From Butyricicoccus porcorum (GTDB lineage: Bacteria > Bacillota > Clostridia > Oscillospirales > Butyricicoccaceae), in the NCBI RefSeq assembly GCF_002157465.1, contig NZ_NHOC01000002.1, positions 266,352-330,351 on the forward strand: DNA of 64,000 bases, in the 5' to 3' direction. The notes below the pieces were generated by a model, which worked only from the letters and a program-made list of their open reading frames with translations, searched no databases and was not told the origin of the DNA. The position numbers were made by a program, and so were the translations under genes. This document shows, piece after piece, positions 50,512-58,721 of this stretch; position 1 is the stretch's first letter; each line of letters begins with the position of its first letter.

Positions 50512-51540
50512 ATGGAAACACGACTCCGGATTTTGGAAGCGGTTGACCAACCGCGCGATTCCATTTGGGATCGATTTCAGGAATATGCTGAGGTGACGGC
50601 AGTGCGTGACGGCGAATGTGCGTACCACCTGCTGTGTGAGCAGAAGTTTGACCTTGTGTTTCTCAACCTGATGCTGAGCGGACTGGATGGTCTGGAACTG
50701 CTGCGGCGCATCCGGCAGCAGGAACTGTGCGGGTTTGTCGTACTGACCAGCGAATTTCCCGATTTCCGGTATGCGCAGCAGGGGATTTTATATGGCGCGT
50801 TTGATTATCTGCTGCGCCCGCTGACGGAGGAAACGCTGCTGCCTGTCCTGCTGCGCGTGCGCGACCGCATGGGACAGGCAGATTCGGTTTTGCAGCAGGA
50901 GAGCGTTGCGCTGGCGGAAGAGATGGGTTCACCGCAGCTCCCGCAGCGTTTTGACGAGGTGGTACAGGCACTTGCCGGGATTCAACAGGGAAACGATGCC
51001 CGTATCGATGTCATGGTGCGCACACTTTACCGAGCTGTCGTGGAGCGCACCTTCGCAGACCGCCCGTGGCTGTCGCGCTTTGAGCAGCCGGAGGCATATG
51101 ATACCATCGACTGGATGGGCGCCGGCAGCCCGAGTATGGTGCGCGATTATTGCAGGAGAAGGCTGGGAGAGCTGAGTGACAGGATTGCCATCCTGTATCC
51201 AAAGACGGGCTGCGCCAAGCTGGACAGCATCCTGCTCTATCTGTTGGACAATGTGGATGGCGGCTGCCTGCAAAAGGATGTGGCGGCAGCGCATTATCTC
51301 AGCAATACGGCGCTCAGTGAGCTGTTCCGCAGTCAGTTGGGACGGTCATATCGCAGCTATGTTACGGATATCAAGATGCTGCGCGCACAGTATCTGCTCC
51401 AATACACCGACCAGAAGATATATGAAATCAGCGCGCAACTGGGTTACCGGGATGTGAATTATTTTTCCCGTATTTTCCGGCAGCGCTATGGCGTTCCGCT
51501 CTCGCAGTACCGGCAGCAGACACAGGATTATCAAATTTGA
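50512..51540 (+). CDS. AraC-type regulator with degenerate receiver domain
   Basis: The 342-residue protein resembles YesN-type response regulators, with receiver, linker and a C-terminal AraC DNA-binding domain (KDVAAAHYLSNTALSELFRSQ; KIYEISAQLGYRDVNYFSRIFRQRYG). The receiver lacks the phosphorylation set: the acceptor position reads LVFLNLMLSGLDG (Asn for Asp) and the N-terminal acidic pair is missing (RILEAVDQPRDS). It therefore cannot be phosphorylated in the normal way and no kinase is adjacent. AGAGGAAACG precedes the ATG. It lies upstream of the sulfate operon but has its own terminator. Confidence 0.88.
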   Translation: METRLRILEAVDQPRDSIWDRFQEYAEVTAVRDGECAYHLLCEQKFDLVFLNLMLSGLDGLELLRRIRQQELCGFVVLTSEFPDFRYAQQGILYGAFDYLLRPLTEETLLPVLLRVRDRMGQADSVLQQESVALAEEMGSPQLPQRFDEVVQALAGIQQGNDARIDVMVRTLYRAVVERTFADRPWLSRFEQPEAYDTIDWMGAGSPSMVRDYCRRRLGELSDRIAILYPKTGCAKLDSILLYLLDNVDGGCLQKDVAAAHYLSNTALSELFRSQLGRSYRSYVTDIKMLRAQYLLQYTDQKIYEISAQLGYRDVNYFSRIFRQRYGVPLSQYRQQTQDYQI

Positions 51541-51546
51541 ATCAGG

Positions 51547-51586
51547 GCACCTCCAAAGGAAGAATTTTCCCGAGGGGGTGCTTTTT
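51547..51586 (+). terminator. intrinsic terminator
   Basis: GCACCTCC (51547-51554) pairs with GGGGGTGC (51574-51581) with an inner AAGG...CCCG region, followed by TTTTT. Confidence 0.82.
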
Positions 51587-51688
51587 ATGTGCAGACACAG
51601 CGCGTTACGCGGAAAAACAGGAAAATACGGTAAATTTTTCAGGAATCTGCCAAAATCCATGAAAAATTTCATAATTCTGGAAAAGGGG

Positions 51689-51717
51689 TTGCATCTCGAG
51701 CAGGGGACAGATATAAT
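51689..51717 (+). promoter_or_regulatory. promoter of the sulfate-assimilation operon
   Basis: TTGCAT (51689-51694), 17-base spacer, perfect TATAAT (51712-51717). The 5' UTR would be about 167 bases. Confidence 0.78.
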
Positions 51718-51734
51718 AGCCACATTAAATCTAC

Positions 51735-51760
51735 TAAACCTACAGAATAAGTAGGAATAA
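51735..51760 (+). promoter_or_regulatory. CymR-like operator in the sulfate operon leader
   Basis: TAAACCTACAGAATAAGTAGGAATAA contains a perfect CCTAC-N7-GTAGG dyad flanked by TAA and AATAA, very near the CymR consensus of B. subtilis (TA...CC...GG...TA). It lies 11 to 36 bases after the predicted start point, where a bound repressor would block elongation. The likely protein is the Rrf2 regulator at 32658. Confidence 0.6.
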
Positions 51761-51764
51761 GAAA

Positions 51765-51875
51765 ATGAAAGGGATGATTGTTTATGCAGTACGAAACCGA
51801 CCGACAGAATCTCCCTCTTCTGCGAATGCGATGTTGTGGATGACAGACAGACGCACACACAACGATATCGAATAA
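51765..51875 (+). CDS. candidate 36-residue leader ORF before the sulfate-binding protein
   Basis: The ORF begins MKGMIVYAVRNRPTESPSSA and ends RRTHNDIE, 15 bases before the sulfate-binding protein. AGGA lies about 8 bases before its ATG, within the right arm of the CymR-like site. It contains no Cys or Met run near its end, so simple cysteine attenuation is not obvious. It may be a translated leader or chance. Confidence 0.35.
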   Translation: MKGMIVYAVRNRPTESPSSANAMLWMTDRRTHNDIE

Positions 51876-51890
51876 AAGAAAGAGGAATCT

Positions 51891-52991
51891 ATGATGACAT
51901 ACAAAAAGAGAGTATCTGCTATTTTACTGGCATCCGCACTGACCGTCGGCGTGCTGGCGGGCTGCGGAAGCACGTCGGACAGCAGTTCGGCTTCCGGTTC
52001 CGGAGAAAACGGCGGCTCGGTTGAGCTGACCAATGTATCGTATGACCCGACTCGTGAGCTGTATGAGGCATACAACAAGGCATTTGCGGCGCACTGGAAG
52101 GAACAGACGGGTCAGGATGTCACAGTAACGCAGTCGCATGGCGGTTCGGGCAAGCAGGCGCTTGAAGTTGCAAACGGTTTGGAAGCAGATGTTGTGACGC
52201 TGGCGCTGGAGGGCGATGTCGATGCAATCAAGGATGCCGGTCTGATTGAGGACGGTTATACCGAAGAATTTGACAACGACAGCGCACCGTATACGTCCTC
52301 CATTGTCTTCCTGGTTCGCAAGGGCAATCCGAAGAACATTCAGGACTGGGATGACCTGCTGCGCGATGATGTCGGCGTCATCACGCCGAATCCCAAGACC
52401 TCCGGCGGTGCACGCTGGAATTACCTCGCGGCGTGGTACTATTTCGAGAAGCAGGGTCAGAGTGAGGAGCAGATCAAGGAGAGCATGAAGACACTGTACT
52501 CTCATGTACTGGTTCTCGACTCCGGCGCACGCGGTTCGACGACATCCTTTGTGGAAAACAAGCAGGGCGATGTGCTGCTGGCGTGGGAGAACGAAGCATT
52601 CCTGTCGCTGGAGGAGTATCCGGGCGAATATGAGATTGTCATTCCATCCGTATCCATTCTGTGCCAGCCGACCGTAGCGGTTGTAGATGAGGTTGTGGAC
52701 AGCCGCGGTACGCGCGATGTGGCGACCGAATATCTGAACTATCTGTACTCCGACGAGGCACAGCGCTTAGAGGCAGAGAACTTCTATCGCCCGTCAAATG
52801 AGGAAATCCTGAAGGAATACACATCGGACAGCGAAAGCAGAACCATAACGGAAATTCCGGAAGACAACAAGTGGATTGTTTCCGATGGCTTTGAGCTGAC
52901 CAATATTGACCATTTTGGCGGCTGGACGGAAGCAACCGAGAAGCATTTTGTCGACGGCGGCATATTTGACAGCATTTACGAAGAAAAATAA
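51891..52991 (+). CDS. sbp: sulfate ABC transporter, substrate-binding lipoprotein
   Basis: This extracellular lipoprotein captures sulfate. The 366-residue precursor has a lipoprotein signal ending LTVGVLAGC near residue 25, a Ser/Gly linker, and the family start LTNVSYDPTRELYEAYN. SHGGSGKQALEVANG and GGARWNYLAAW are sulfate-contact segments. GAGG lies 5-8 bases before the ATG. It is the first protein of the sulfate operon. Confidence 0.95.
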   Translation: MMTYKKRVSAILLASALTVGVLAGCGSTSDSSSASGSGENGGSVELTNVSYDPTRELYEAYNKAFAAHWKEQTGQDVTVTQSHGGSGKQALEVANGLEADVVTLALEGDVDAIKDAGLIEDGYTEEFDNDSAPYTSSIVFLVRKGNPKNIQDWDDLLRDDVGVITPNPKTSGGARWNYLAAWYYFEKQGQSEEQIKESMKTLYSHVLVLDSGARGSTTSFVENKQGDVLLAWENEAFLSLEEYPGEYEIVIPSVSILCQPTVAVVDEVVDSRGTRDVATEYLNYLYSDEAQRLEAENFYRPSNEEILKEYTSDSESRTITEIPEDNKWIVSDGFELTNIDHFGGWTEATEKHFVDGGIFDSIYEEK

Positions 52992-53062
52992 CGAGATTCA
53001 TCTGTACGGGGCGGGCAGAAATGCCCGCCCCCGGTGAAGACAGCGGAAAGGAATGAATCACT

Positions 53063-53902
53063 TTGAAAAAAAAGAGAAAACAGAGGAGGGTTATACCGGG
53101 GTTCGGTTTGTCGCTGGGCATTACTGTCACGCTGCTCAGCTTGATCGTTGTCATTCCGCTGTGTTCACTGGTAGTTTTCTCCTCACAGTTATCATTTTCA
53201 GAATTTATTGAGACCATCACCAGTCCGCGTGTGCTGGCGAGCTATCGGGTCAGTTTTCAGACAGCACTGATTGCTTCGCTCATCAATGCAGTGGTCGGAC
53301 TGATCATTGCATGGGTGCTGGTTCGGTATCAGTTCCCGGGCAAGCGCATCATGGACGGACTGATTGAGGTTCCGTTTGCACTGCCGACGGCGGTTGCCGG
53401 CATTTCACTGACTCATATGACAGTTGACAGCGGCTGGGTTGGCAGTATCTTCCATAAATTCGGCATTGAAATTGCGTATACGCGCATTGGCATCACGATT
53501 GCACTGGTTTTTATCGGCATTCCGTTTGTTGTGCGTTCCGTCCAGCCGGTGCTGGAAAAGCTCGATCCGCAGTACGAGGAGGCGGCGAGCATGCTTGGCG
53601 CGGGCCGCACCTACAGCTTCTTCCGAATTATCTTCCCGGAAATCTTTCCCGCACTCGTCGCGGGCTTCACGATGGCATTTGCCCGCAGCCTCGGCGAATA
53701 CGGCAGTGTGGTATTTATCGCGGGCAATACCCCATTTAAAACGGAGATCACACCGCTGCTCATCATGTCCCAGTTACAGGAATATGACTATGCGAGCGCA
53801 ACCTCGATTGCGCTGGTCATGCTGGCAGCCGCGTTCCTGATTTTGTTTGTCAACGCAGTCCTGCAAAGCAGGGCTTCCAAAATTGTCAGTGGCATCGGAT
53901 AA
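53063..53902 (+). CDS. cysT: sulfate ABC transporter permease CysT
   Basis: The 279-residue permease has six spans and the EAA loop EEAASMLGAGRTYSFFRIIFP, which contacts the ATPase. RSLGEYGSVVFIAGN is typical of CysT/CysU. The start is TTG, with AAAGGA about 10 bases upstream; no better in-frame start exists. It pairs with CysW. Confidence 0.94.
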   Translation: MKKKRKQRRVIPGFGLSLGITVTLLSLIVVIPLCSLVVFSSQLSFSEFIETITSPRVLASYRVSFQTALIASLINAVVGLIIAWVLVRYQFPGKRIMDGLIEVPFALPTAVAGISLTHMTVDSGWVGSIFHKFGIEIAYTRIGITIALVFIGIPFVVRSVQPVLEKLDPQYEEAASMLGAGRTYSFFRIIFPEIFPALVAGFTMAFARSLGEYGSVVFIAGNTPFKTEITPLLIMSQLQEYDYASATSIALVMLAAAFLILFVNAVLQSRASKIVSGIG

Positions 53903-53915
53903 GGAGGGATTTGCT

Positions 53916-54737
53916 TTGAAACAGAACGAACAGTCCGGCGCTGTCAAATGGCTGCTCATTGCGTTCAGCGCGGTTTTTCTGGCGGTGATGCTGGTTCTGC
54001 CGCTGGTGTATGTCCTGATTACGGCGTTCCGCGAGGGCATACAGCCCTACCTTGAGGCAGTCACTGATAAGTATGCGCTCAAGTCCATCCAGCTGACGCT
54101 GGAGGCGACCGTGATTGCGGTTATCGTCAACACAGTATTCGGGCTTTTCGCCTCATGGTCTATCACAAAGTTTCAGTTCCGCGGGAAAAAGATCATCTCC
54201 ACACTGATCGACTTGCCACTGACGGTTTCGCCGATTATTGCAGGCCTGATTTATGTCCTGACTTTCGGACGGCAGAGCTTCCTGTATCCATATCTAAAAA
54301 GCGCACACATCTCGATCATTTATGCCGTTCCGGGCATTGTACTCGCAACCATCTTTGTCACCTTCCCGTTTATCTCGCGTGAGATTATTCCCGTGCTGAC
54401 GGCAGCAGGTAAGGACGAGGAGGAAGCGGCAGCGCTGATGGGCGCAGGCGGCTGGACGATTTTCCGGCGCGTCACCTTCCCACATATCAAATGGGCATTG
54501 CTGTACGGCATCGTGCTGTGCACGGCGCGTGCTATGGGAGAATTCGGTGCGGTATCCGTTCTCTCCGGACATCTGAGAGGCAAGACAAATACCATGCCGC
54601 TGTACATTGAGCTGCTGTATCAGGGCTATGACTTCACCGGCGCCTTTGCCGTATCATCGATTCTGGTTGTCATGGCGATCATCATTCTGGTTCTTCGCAG
54701 TGTATTGGAATACCGGGGCAGGAAAAACGAGGAGTAA
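53916..54737 (+). CDS. cysW: sulfate ABC transporter permease CysW
   Basis: The 273-residue permease has six spans and the EAA loop EEAAALMGAGGWTIFRRVTFP. ARAMGEFGAVSVLSGHLRG is the CysW hallmark. The start is a TTG at 53916 with GGAGGG 7 bases upstream; the longer open frame overlaps cysT by 56 bases and has no ribosome site. Confidence 0.94.
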   Translation: MKQNEQSGAVKWLLIAFSAVFLAVMLVLPLVYVLITAFREGIQPYLEAVTDKYALKSIQLTLEATVIAVIVNTVFGLFASWSITKFQFRGKKIISTLIDLPLTVSPIIAGLIYVLTFGRQSFLYPYLKSAHISIIYAVPGIVLATIFVTFPFISREIIPVLTAAGKDEEEAAALMGAGGWTIFRRVTFPHIKWALLYGIVLCTARAMGEFGAVSVLSGHLRGKTNTMPLYIELLYQGYDFTGAFAVSSILVVMAIIILVLRSVLEYRGRKNEE

Positions 54738-54739
54738 GC

Positions 54740-55816
54740 ATGGAAAAGAACTATTATGTCGAGCTGAAAGGAGTCAATAAGAGCTTTGGCAGCTTTCAGG
54801 CATCGAAAGATATCAGTTTTGGAATAGAAAAAGGCAAGCTGATCGGTCTGCTGGGGCCGAGCGGCAGCGGCAAAACCACCATTCTCCGCATGCTGGCGGG
54901 ACTGGAAACCGCTGACAGCGGCGATATTATCATCGACGGCAAGGTGGTCAACGATGTACCGGCAAGTAAGCGCGGCATCGGCTTTGTCTTTCAGAATTAT
55001 GCACTGTTCCGCTATCTGACTGTATATGAAAATATCGCATTCGGTCTGAAGGTACAGAAGTGGCCGAAGGACAAAATCCGGGCGCGTGTGGAGGAAATGC
55101 TCCGTCTGATCGGGCTGGAAGATACCGCAAAGCGTTATCCCAACCAGTTGTCCGGCGGACAGCGGCAGCGCATTGCGTTTGCTCGTGCACTTGCTCCGCA
55201 GCCGCAGCTGCTTCTGCTTGACGAGCCGTTCGCCGCGGTCGACGCAAAGGTGCGGCAGGAACTGCGCAGCTGGCTGCGCGAGATGATTTCGGCAGTCGGC
55301 GTCACGAGTATTTTTGTCACGCACGACCAGGACGAGGCGATTGAGGTTGCGGATGAGATCATCATTACCAATCAAGGCCACATTGAACAGATCGGCACAC
55401 CGAAGGACATTTATCGTCAGCCGGATACGCCGTTTGTCGCACAGTTTATCGGGCAGTCGTCCATTGTCGAGGATTTCCGCAGATTCGCAGGCTTTGCACA
55501 TGCGGGCAGCAACGCGACACGCGCCGCTGTCCGTCCGGAATACATCAGCGTTTCCAAACAGGGCGAACCGCTCCGGTTCCCGGTCAATACCGAGACCGGC
55601 GTGGTCGAACGCACTGCTTTCCGCGGCAGCGAAATCGAATTGACCATCCGCGTCAAGGATACGCTGCTGACGGCGAAGCGCTTACTGGATGATACACCGG
55701 TTTCCGTCGGTGAAACAGTGCGCGTTTTCATCTATCGTCTGTATGCTTTCGACAACGAAAAAGCATATGTCATTGAAAATGAGGCGTTGACTTCGCCGGA
55801 TTCGGTCGTCATTTAA
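54740..55816 (+). CDS. cysA: sulfate ABC transporter ATP-binding protein CysA
   Basis: The 358-residue ATPase has Walker A GPSGSGKTT near residue 39, signature LSGGQRQRIAFARAL, Walker B LLLLDEPFAAVD and H-loop VTHDQDEA. The C-terminal TOBE-like region (AAVRPEYISV) fits CysA. It starts two bases after cysW. Confidence 0.95.
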   Translation: MEKNYYVELKGVNKSFGSFQASKDISFGIEKGKLIGLLGPSGSGKTTILRMLAGLETADSGDIIIDGKVVNDVPASKRGIGFVFQNYALFRYLTVYENIAFGLKVQKWPKDKIRARVEEMLRLIGLEDTAKRYPNQLSGGQRQRIAFARALAPQPQLLLLDEPFAAVDAKVRQELRSWLREMISAVGVTSIFVTHDQDEAIEVADEIIITNQGHIEQIGTPKDIYRQPDTPFVAQFIGQSSIVEDFRRFAGFAHAGSNATRAAVRPEYISVSKQGEPLRFPVNTETGVVERTAFRGSEIELTIRVKDTLLTAKRLLDDTPVSVGETVRVFIYRLYAFDNEKAYVIENEALTSPDSVVI

Positions 55817-55832
55817 CAGGGGGGGACATTCT

Positions 55833-57506
55833 GTGAAAACAACAATTCTGGACACGGATGTTCTCATCCTCGGCGGCGGTGCAGCGGGATGCTATGCCGC
55901 GATTACCCTGCGCGAAAAGGCACCGGATGCAAGGGTGCTCATTCTGGAAAAAGCGGATATCCGGCGCAGCGGCTGCCTTGCAGCGGGTGTCAATGCACTC
56001 AACGCCTATATTGTGCCGGGCAAGACGCCGGATTTTTACGTCGATTATGCAAAGAAGGACGCACACGGCATTGTGCGTGAGGATTTATTGCTCAGTATGA
56101 GCGAGCGGCTCAACCAGGTGACACATCGTCTGGAGCAGCTCGGACTTGTCATTCTGAAGGATGAAAAGGGAAATTATGTCACGCGCGGCAATCGAAATGT
56201 GAAGATCAACGGCGAGAACATCAAGCCGCTGCTGGCGCAGGCGGTGCGGGAATGTCCGAATGTAACGGTCATGAACCGCGTCAATGCGGTGGATTATATT
56301 GTGGAAAATGGCCGTATCGCGGGCGTGTTCGCCAACGATGTGCGCAAACAGGAGCTGTATTTTATCCGTTGCCGCGCATGTATCTGCGCGACCGGCGGCG
56401 CGGCGGGACTGTACCGCCCCAATCATCCGGGCTTTTCACGGCACAAGATGTGGTATCCGCCATTTAACACCGGAGCGGGCTATGCGATGGGCATCCGCGC
56501 AGGGGCGGAAATGACGACATTTGAAATGCGCTTTATCGCGCTGCGCTGTAAGGACACGATTGCACCGACCGGTACACTCGCACAGGGCGTCGGCGCCAAG
56601 CAGGTCAATACACATGGCGAGGTCTATGAACAGAAATACGGTCTGACGACTTCCCAGCGTGTATATGGCACTGTGATGGAAAACCGAGAGGGGCGCGGCC
56701 CTTGCTATCTGCGCACAAAGGGCATTACGCGCGAGCAGGCGGACAGCCTGAAAAAGGCGTATCTGAACATGGCGCCGTCCCAGACACTCAAATGGCTGGA
56801 AAATGGCAGCTCTCCGGACGAAGAAAACGTCGAAATTGAGGGTACAGAGCCATATATCGTCGGAGGACACACTGCGAGCGGCTATTGGGTGGACGCTGAC
56901 CGCATGACAACCATTGACGGCCTGTTTGCGGCGGGCGATGTAGCGGGCGGAAGCCCACAGAAATATGTCACCGGCGCACTGGCCGAAGGCGAGATTGCGG
57001 CGGAAGCCGCAGCGGCGTATGTACAGAAACCGATGGGCAGCGTTTCTGAGGAATATATCGGGCAGCGCGAAGAAGAAATACAGAAGTATTTTGAAAATAC
57101 AGGGCTGTTCACGACCGAACAGCTGGAAGAAGCCATGCAGGGCATCATGGATCATTACGCGGGCGGCATCAGCACAGATTACGGCTTTACCGAATCCGGC
57201 TTGCAGTTGGCTGACCGAAAAATTCAGCGGCTGCTCCGCCTGAGTGACAGTGTTCATGTCTCCGATATGCAGGAGCTGACGCGACTGTTTGAGCTGCGGG
57301 AACGCCTGCTTGTCTGCCGCGTGGTCATCGCGCATCTGGCGGATCGAAAGGAAACCCGCTGGCACTGCTTCGCGGAAAATCTGGATCATCCGCAGAGTGA
57401 TGACAGCTGGCTGAAATATGTCAATTCCCGTTATGAAAACGGTGAAATCCACATGCTCCACCGTGAGCTGGTAGGGAGGCACGAGCGATATGAGCATTCA
57501 CATTGA
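55833..57506 (+). CDS. aprA: APS reductase alpha subunit-like flavoprotein (AprA)
   Basis: AprA reduces adenosine 5'-phosphosulfate (APS) to sulfite and AMP with FAD. The 557-residue protein has the dinucleotide motif ILGGGAAGCYAAITL near residues 11-25, then DIRRSGCLAAGVNALNAY, TGGAAGLYRPNHPG and GGHTASGYWVDADR, where AprA enzymes have substrate Arg and His residues. It is about 60-100 residues shorter than dissimilatory AprA. GTG start, GGGGGG upstream. It overlaps aprB by 17 bases. Genes on both sides are for sulfate uptake and activation, so the role is assimilatory. Confidence 0.9.
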   Translation: MKTTILDTDVLILGGGAAGCYAAITLREKAPDARVLILEKADIRRSGCLAAGVNALNAYIVPGKTPDFYVDYAKKDAHGIVREDLLLSMSERLNQVTHRLEQLGLVILKDEKGNYVTRGNRNVKINGENIKPLLAQAVRECPNVTVMNRVNAVDYIVENGRIAGVFANDVRKQELYFIRCRACICATGGAAGLYRPNHPGFSRHKMWYPPFNTGAGYAMGIRAGAEMTTFEMRFIALRCKDTIAPTGTLAQGVGAKQVNTHGEVYEQKYGLTTSQRVYGTVMENREGRGPCYLRTKGITREQADSLKKAYLNMAPSQTLKWLENGSSPDEENVEIEGTEPYIVGGHTASGYWVDADRMTTIDGLFAAGDVAGGSPQKYVTGALAEGEIAAEAAAAYVQKPMGSVSEEYIGQREEEIQKYFENTGLFTTEQLEEAMQGIMDHYAGGISTDYGFTESGLQLADRKIQRLLRLSDSVHVSDMQELTRLFELRERLLVCRVVIAHLADRKETRWHCFAENLDHPQSDDSWLKYVNSRYENGEIHMLHRELVGRHERYEHSH

Positions 57507-57801
57507 CCGGAATACATGCATCGGCTGTGGGCGATGCGCCAATATCTGTCCGGGCACACTGTTCTGTATGACAGATGGACGGGCGTCTCTGCGCTATCCG
57601 GAAGAATGCTGGGGCTGTGTGTCCTGCGTCAAGGAATGCCCGGTTCATGCGATTTCGCTGTATCTCGGCGCCGACATCGGCGGCATGGGCAGCCGCATGA
57701 CGGTGCGACGCGAGGACAGCCTGCTGCACTGGACGGTTGCCCGCCCGGATCATACAACGGAAACCATCACGGTCGATACGCGTGATGCAAACAAATATTA
57801 A
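57490..57801 (+). CDS. aprB: APS reductase beta subunit-like ferredoxin (AprB)
   Basis: The 103-residue protein carries the two cluster motifs of AprB, CIGCGRCANICPGTL and CWGCVSCVKECPVHAI, and feeds electrons to AprA. The C-terminal tail that wraps around AprA in sulfate reducers is shorter here (family usually ~150 residues). No QmoABC genes are present, so electrons probably come from soluble ferredoxin. Confidence 0.9.
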   Translation: MSIHIDRNTCIGCGRCANICPGTLFCMTDGRASLRYPEECWGCVSCVKECPVHAISLYLGADIGGMGSRMTVRREDSLLHWTVARPDHTTETITVDTRDANKY

Positions 57802-57821
57802 ACGTTTGGAGATGAATAACA

Positions 57822-58721
57822 ATGAGTGAATTTTCCCACCTCGACCAGTTAGAGGCAGAGGCTATCTATATTATGCGTGAAGTCGCGGCGGAATGTGAAC
57901 GCCCGGTTATGCTGTATTCTATCGGCAAGGACAGCTCGGTTATGCTGCACCTGGCGATGAAGGCGTTTTACCCCGAAAAGCCGCCGTTCCCGTTTCTGCA
58001 CATTGACACGACATGGAAGTTCCGTGAAATGATCGAATTTCGTGACCGCAAGGCGAAGGAACTCGGCATTGAGATGCTGGTTTACACCAACCCGGAGGGA
58101 TTGGCGCAGGGCATCAATCCGTTTGACCATGGCGCTGCGTATACCGATATCATGAAAACACAGGCGCTCAAGCAGGCGCTGAAGAAATATGGCTTCACCG
58201 CAGCCTTCGGCGGCGGCCGCCGCGATGAGGAAAAGTCGCGTGCAAAAGAACGCATTTTCTCGTTCCGAAACGAAGCACAGGCATGGGATCCGAAAAACCA
58301 GCGTCCGGAGATGTGGAAGCTGTACAACACCCGCATCAACAAGGGCGAGAGCATCCGCGTATTCCCGCTGTCCAACTGGACGGAAAAGGACATCTGGCAG
58401 TACATCAAGCGCGAGAACATCGACATTGTGCCGTTGTATTTTGCGGCGGAGCATCCGGTAGTTGAGCGCGACGGCAACCTGATTATGGTCGATGATGACC
58501 GCATGCGCCTGAACGAGGGCGAAGTGCCGCAGATCAAAAAGGTTCGCTTCCGCACACTCGGCTGCTATCCGCTGACCGGCGCGGTCGAATCGGATGCAAC
58601 CACACTGGACGAGGTCATTTCGGAAACGCTGTCGGCTGTCACTTCGGAACGCACCAGCCGTGTGATTGACAAGGAAGCTGCCGGCAGCATGGAACGCAGA
58701 AAGAGAGAAGGGTATTTCTGA
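57822..58721 (+). CDS. cysD: sulfate adenylyltransferase subunit 2
   Basis: CysD is the ATP pyrophosphatase subunit that makes APS from ATP and sulfate. The 299 residues have the PP-loop [13 protein letters not shown] near residue 32, [15 protein letters not shown] and [15 protein letters not shown]. It overlaps cysN by one base (TGATG). Confidence 0.96.
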   Translation: MSEFSHLDQLEAEAIYIMREVAAECERPVMLYSIGKDSSVMLHLAMKAFYPEKPPFPFLHIDTTWKFREMIEFRDRKAKELGIEMLVYTNPEGLAQGINPFDHGAAYTDIMKTQALKQALKKYGFTAAFGGGRRDEEKSRAKERIFSFRNEAQAWDPKNQRPEMWKLYNTRINKGESIRVFPLSNWTEKDIWQYIKRENIDIVPLYFAAEHPVVERDGNLIMVDDDRMRLNEGEVPQIKKVRFRTLGCYPLTGAVESDATTLDEVISETLSAVTSERTSRVIDKEAAGSMERRKREGYF

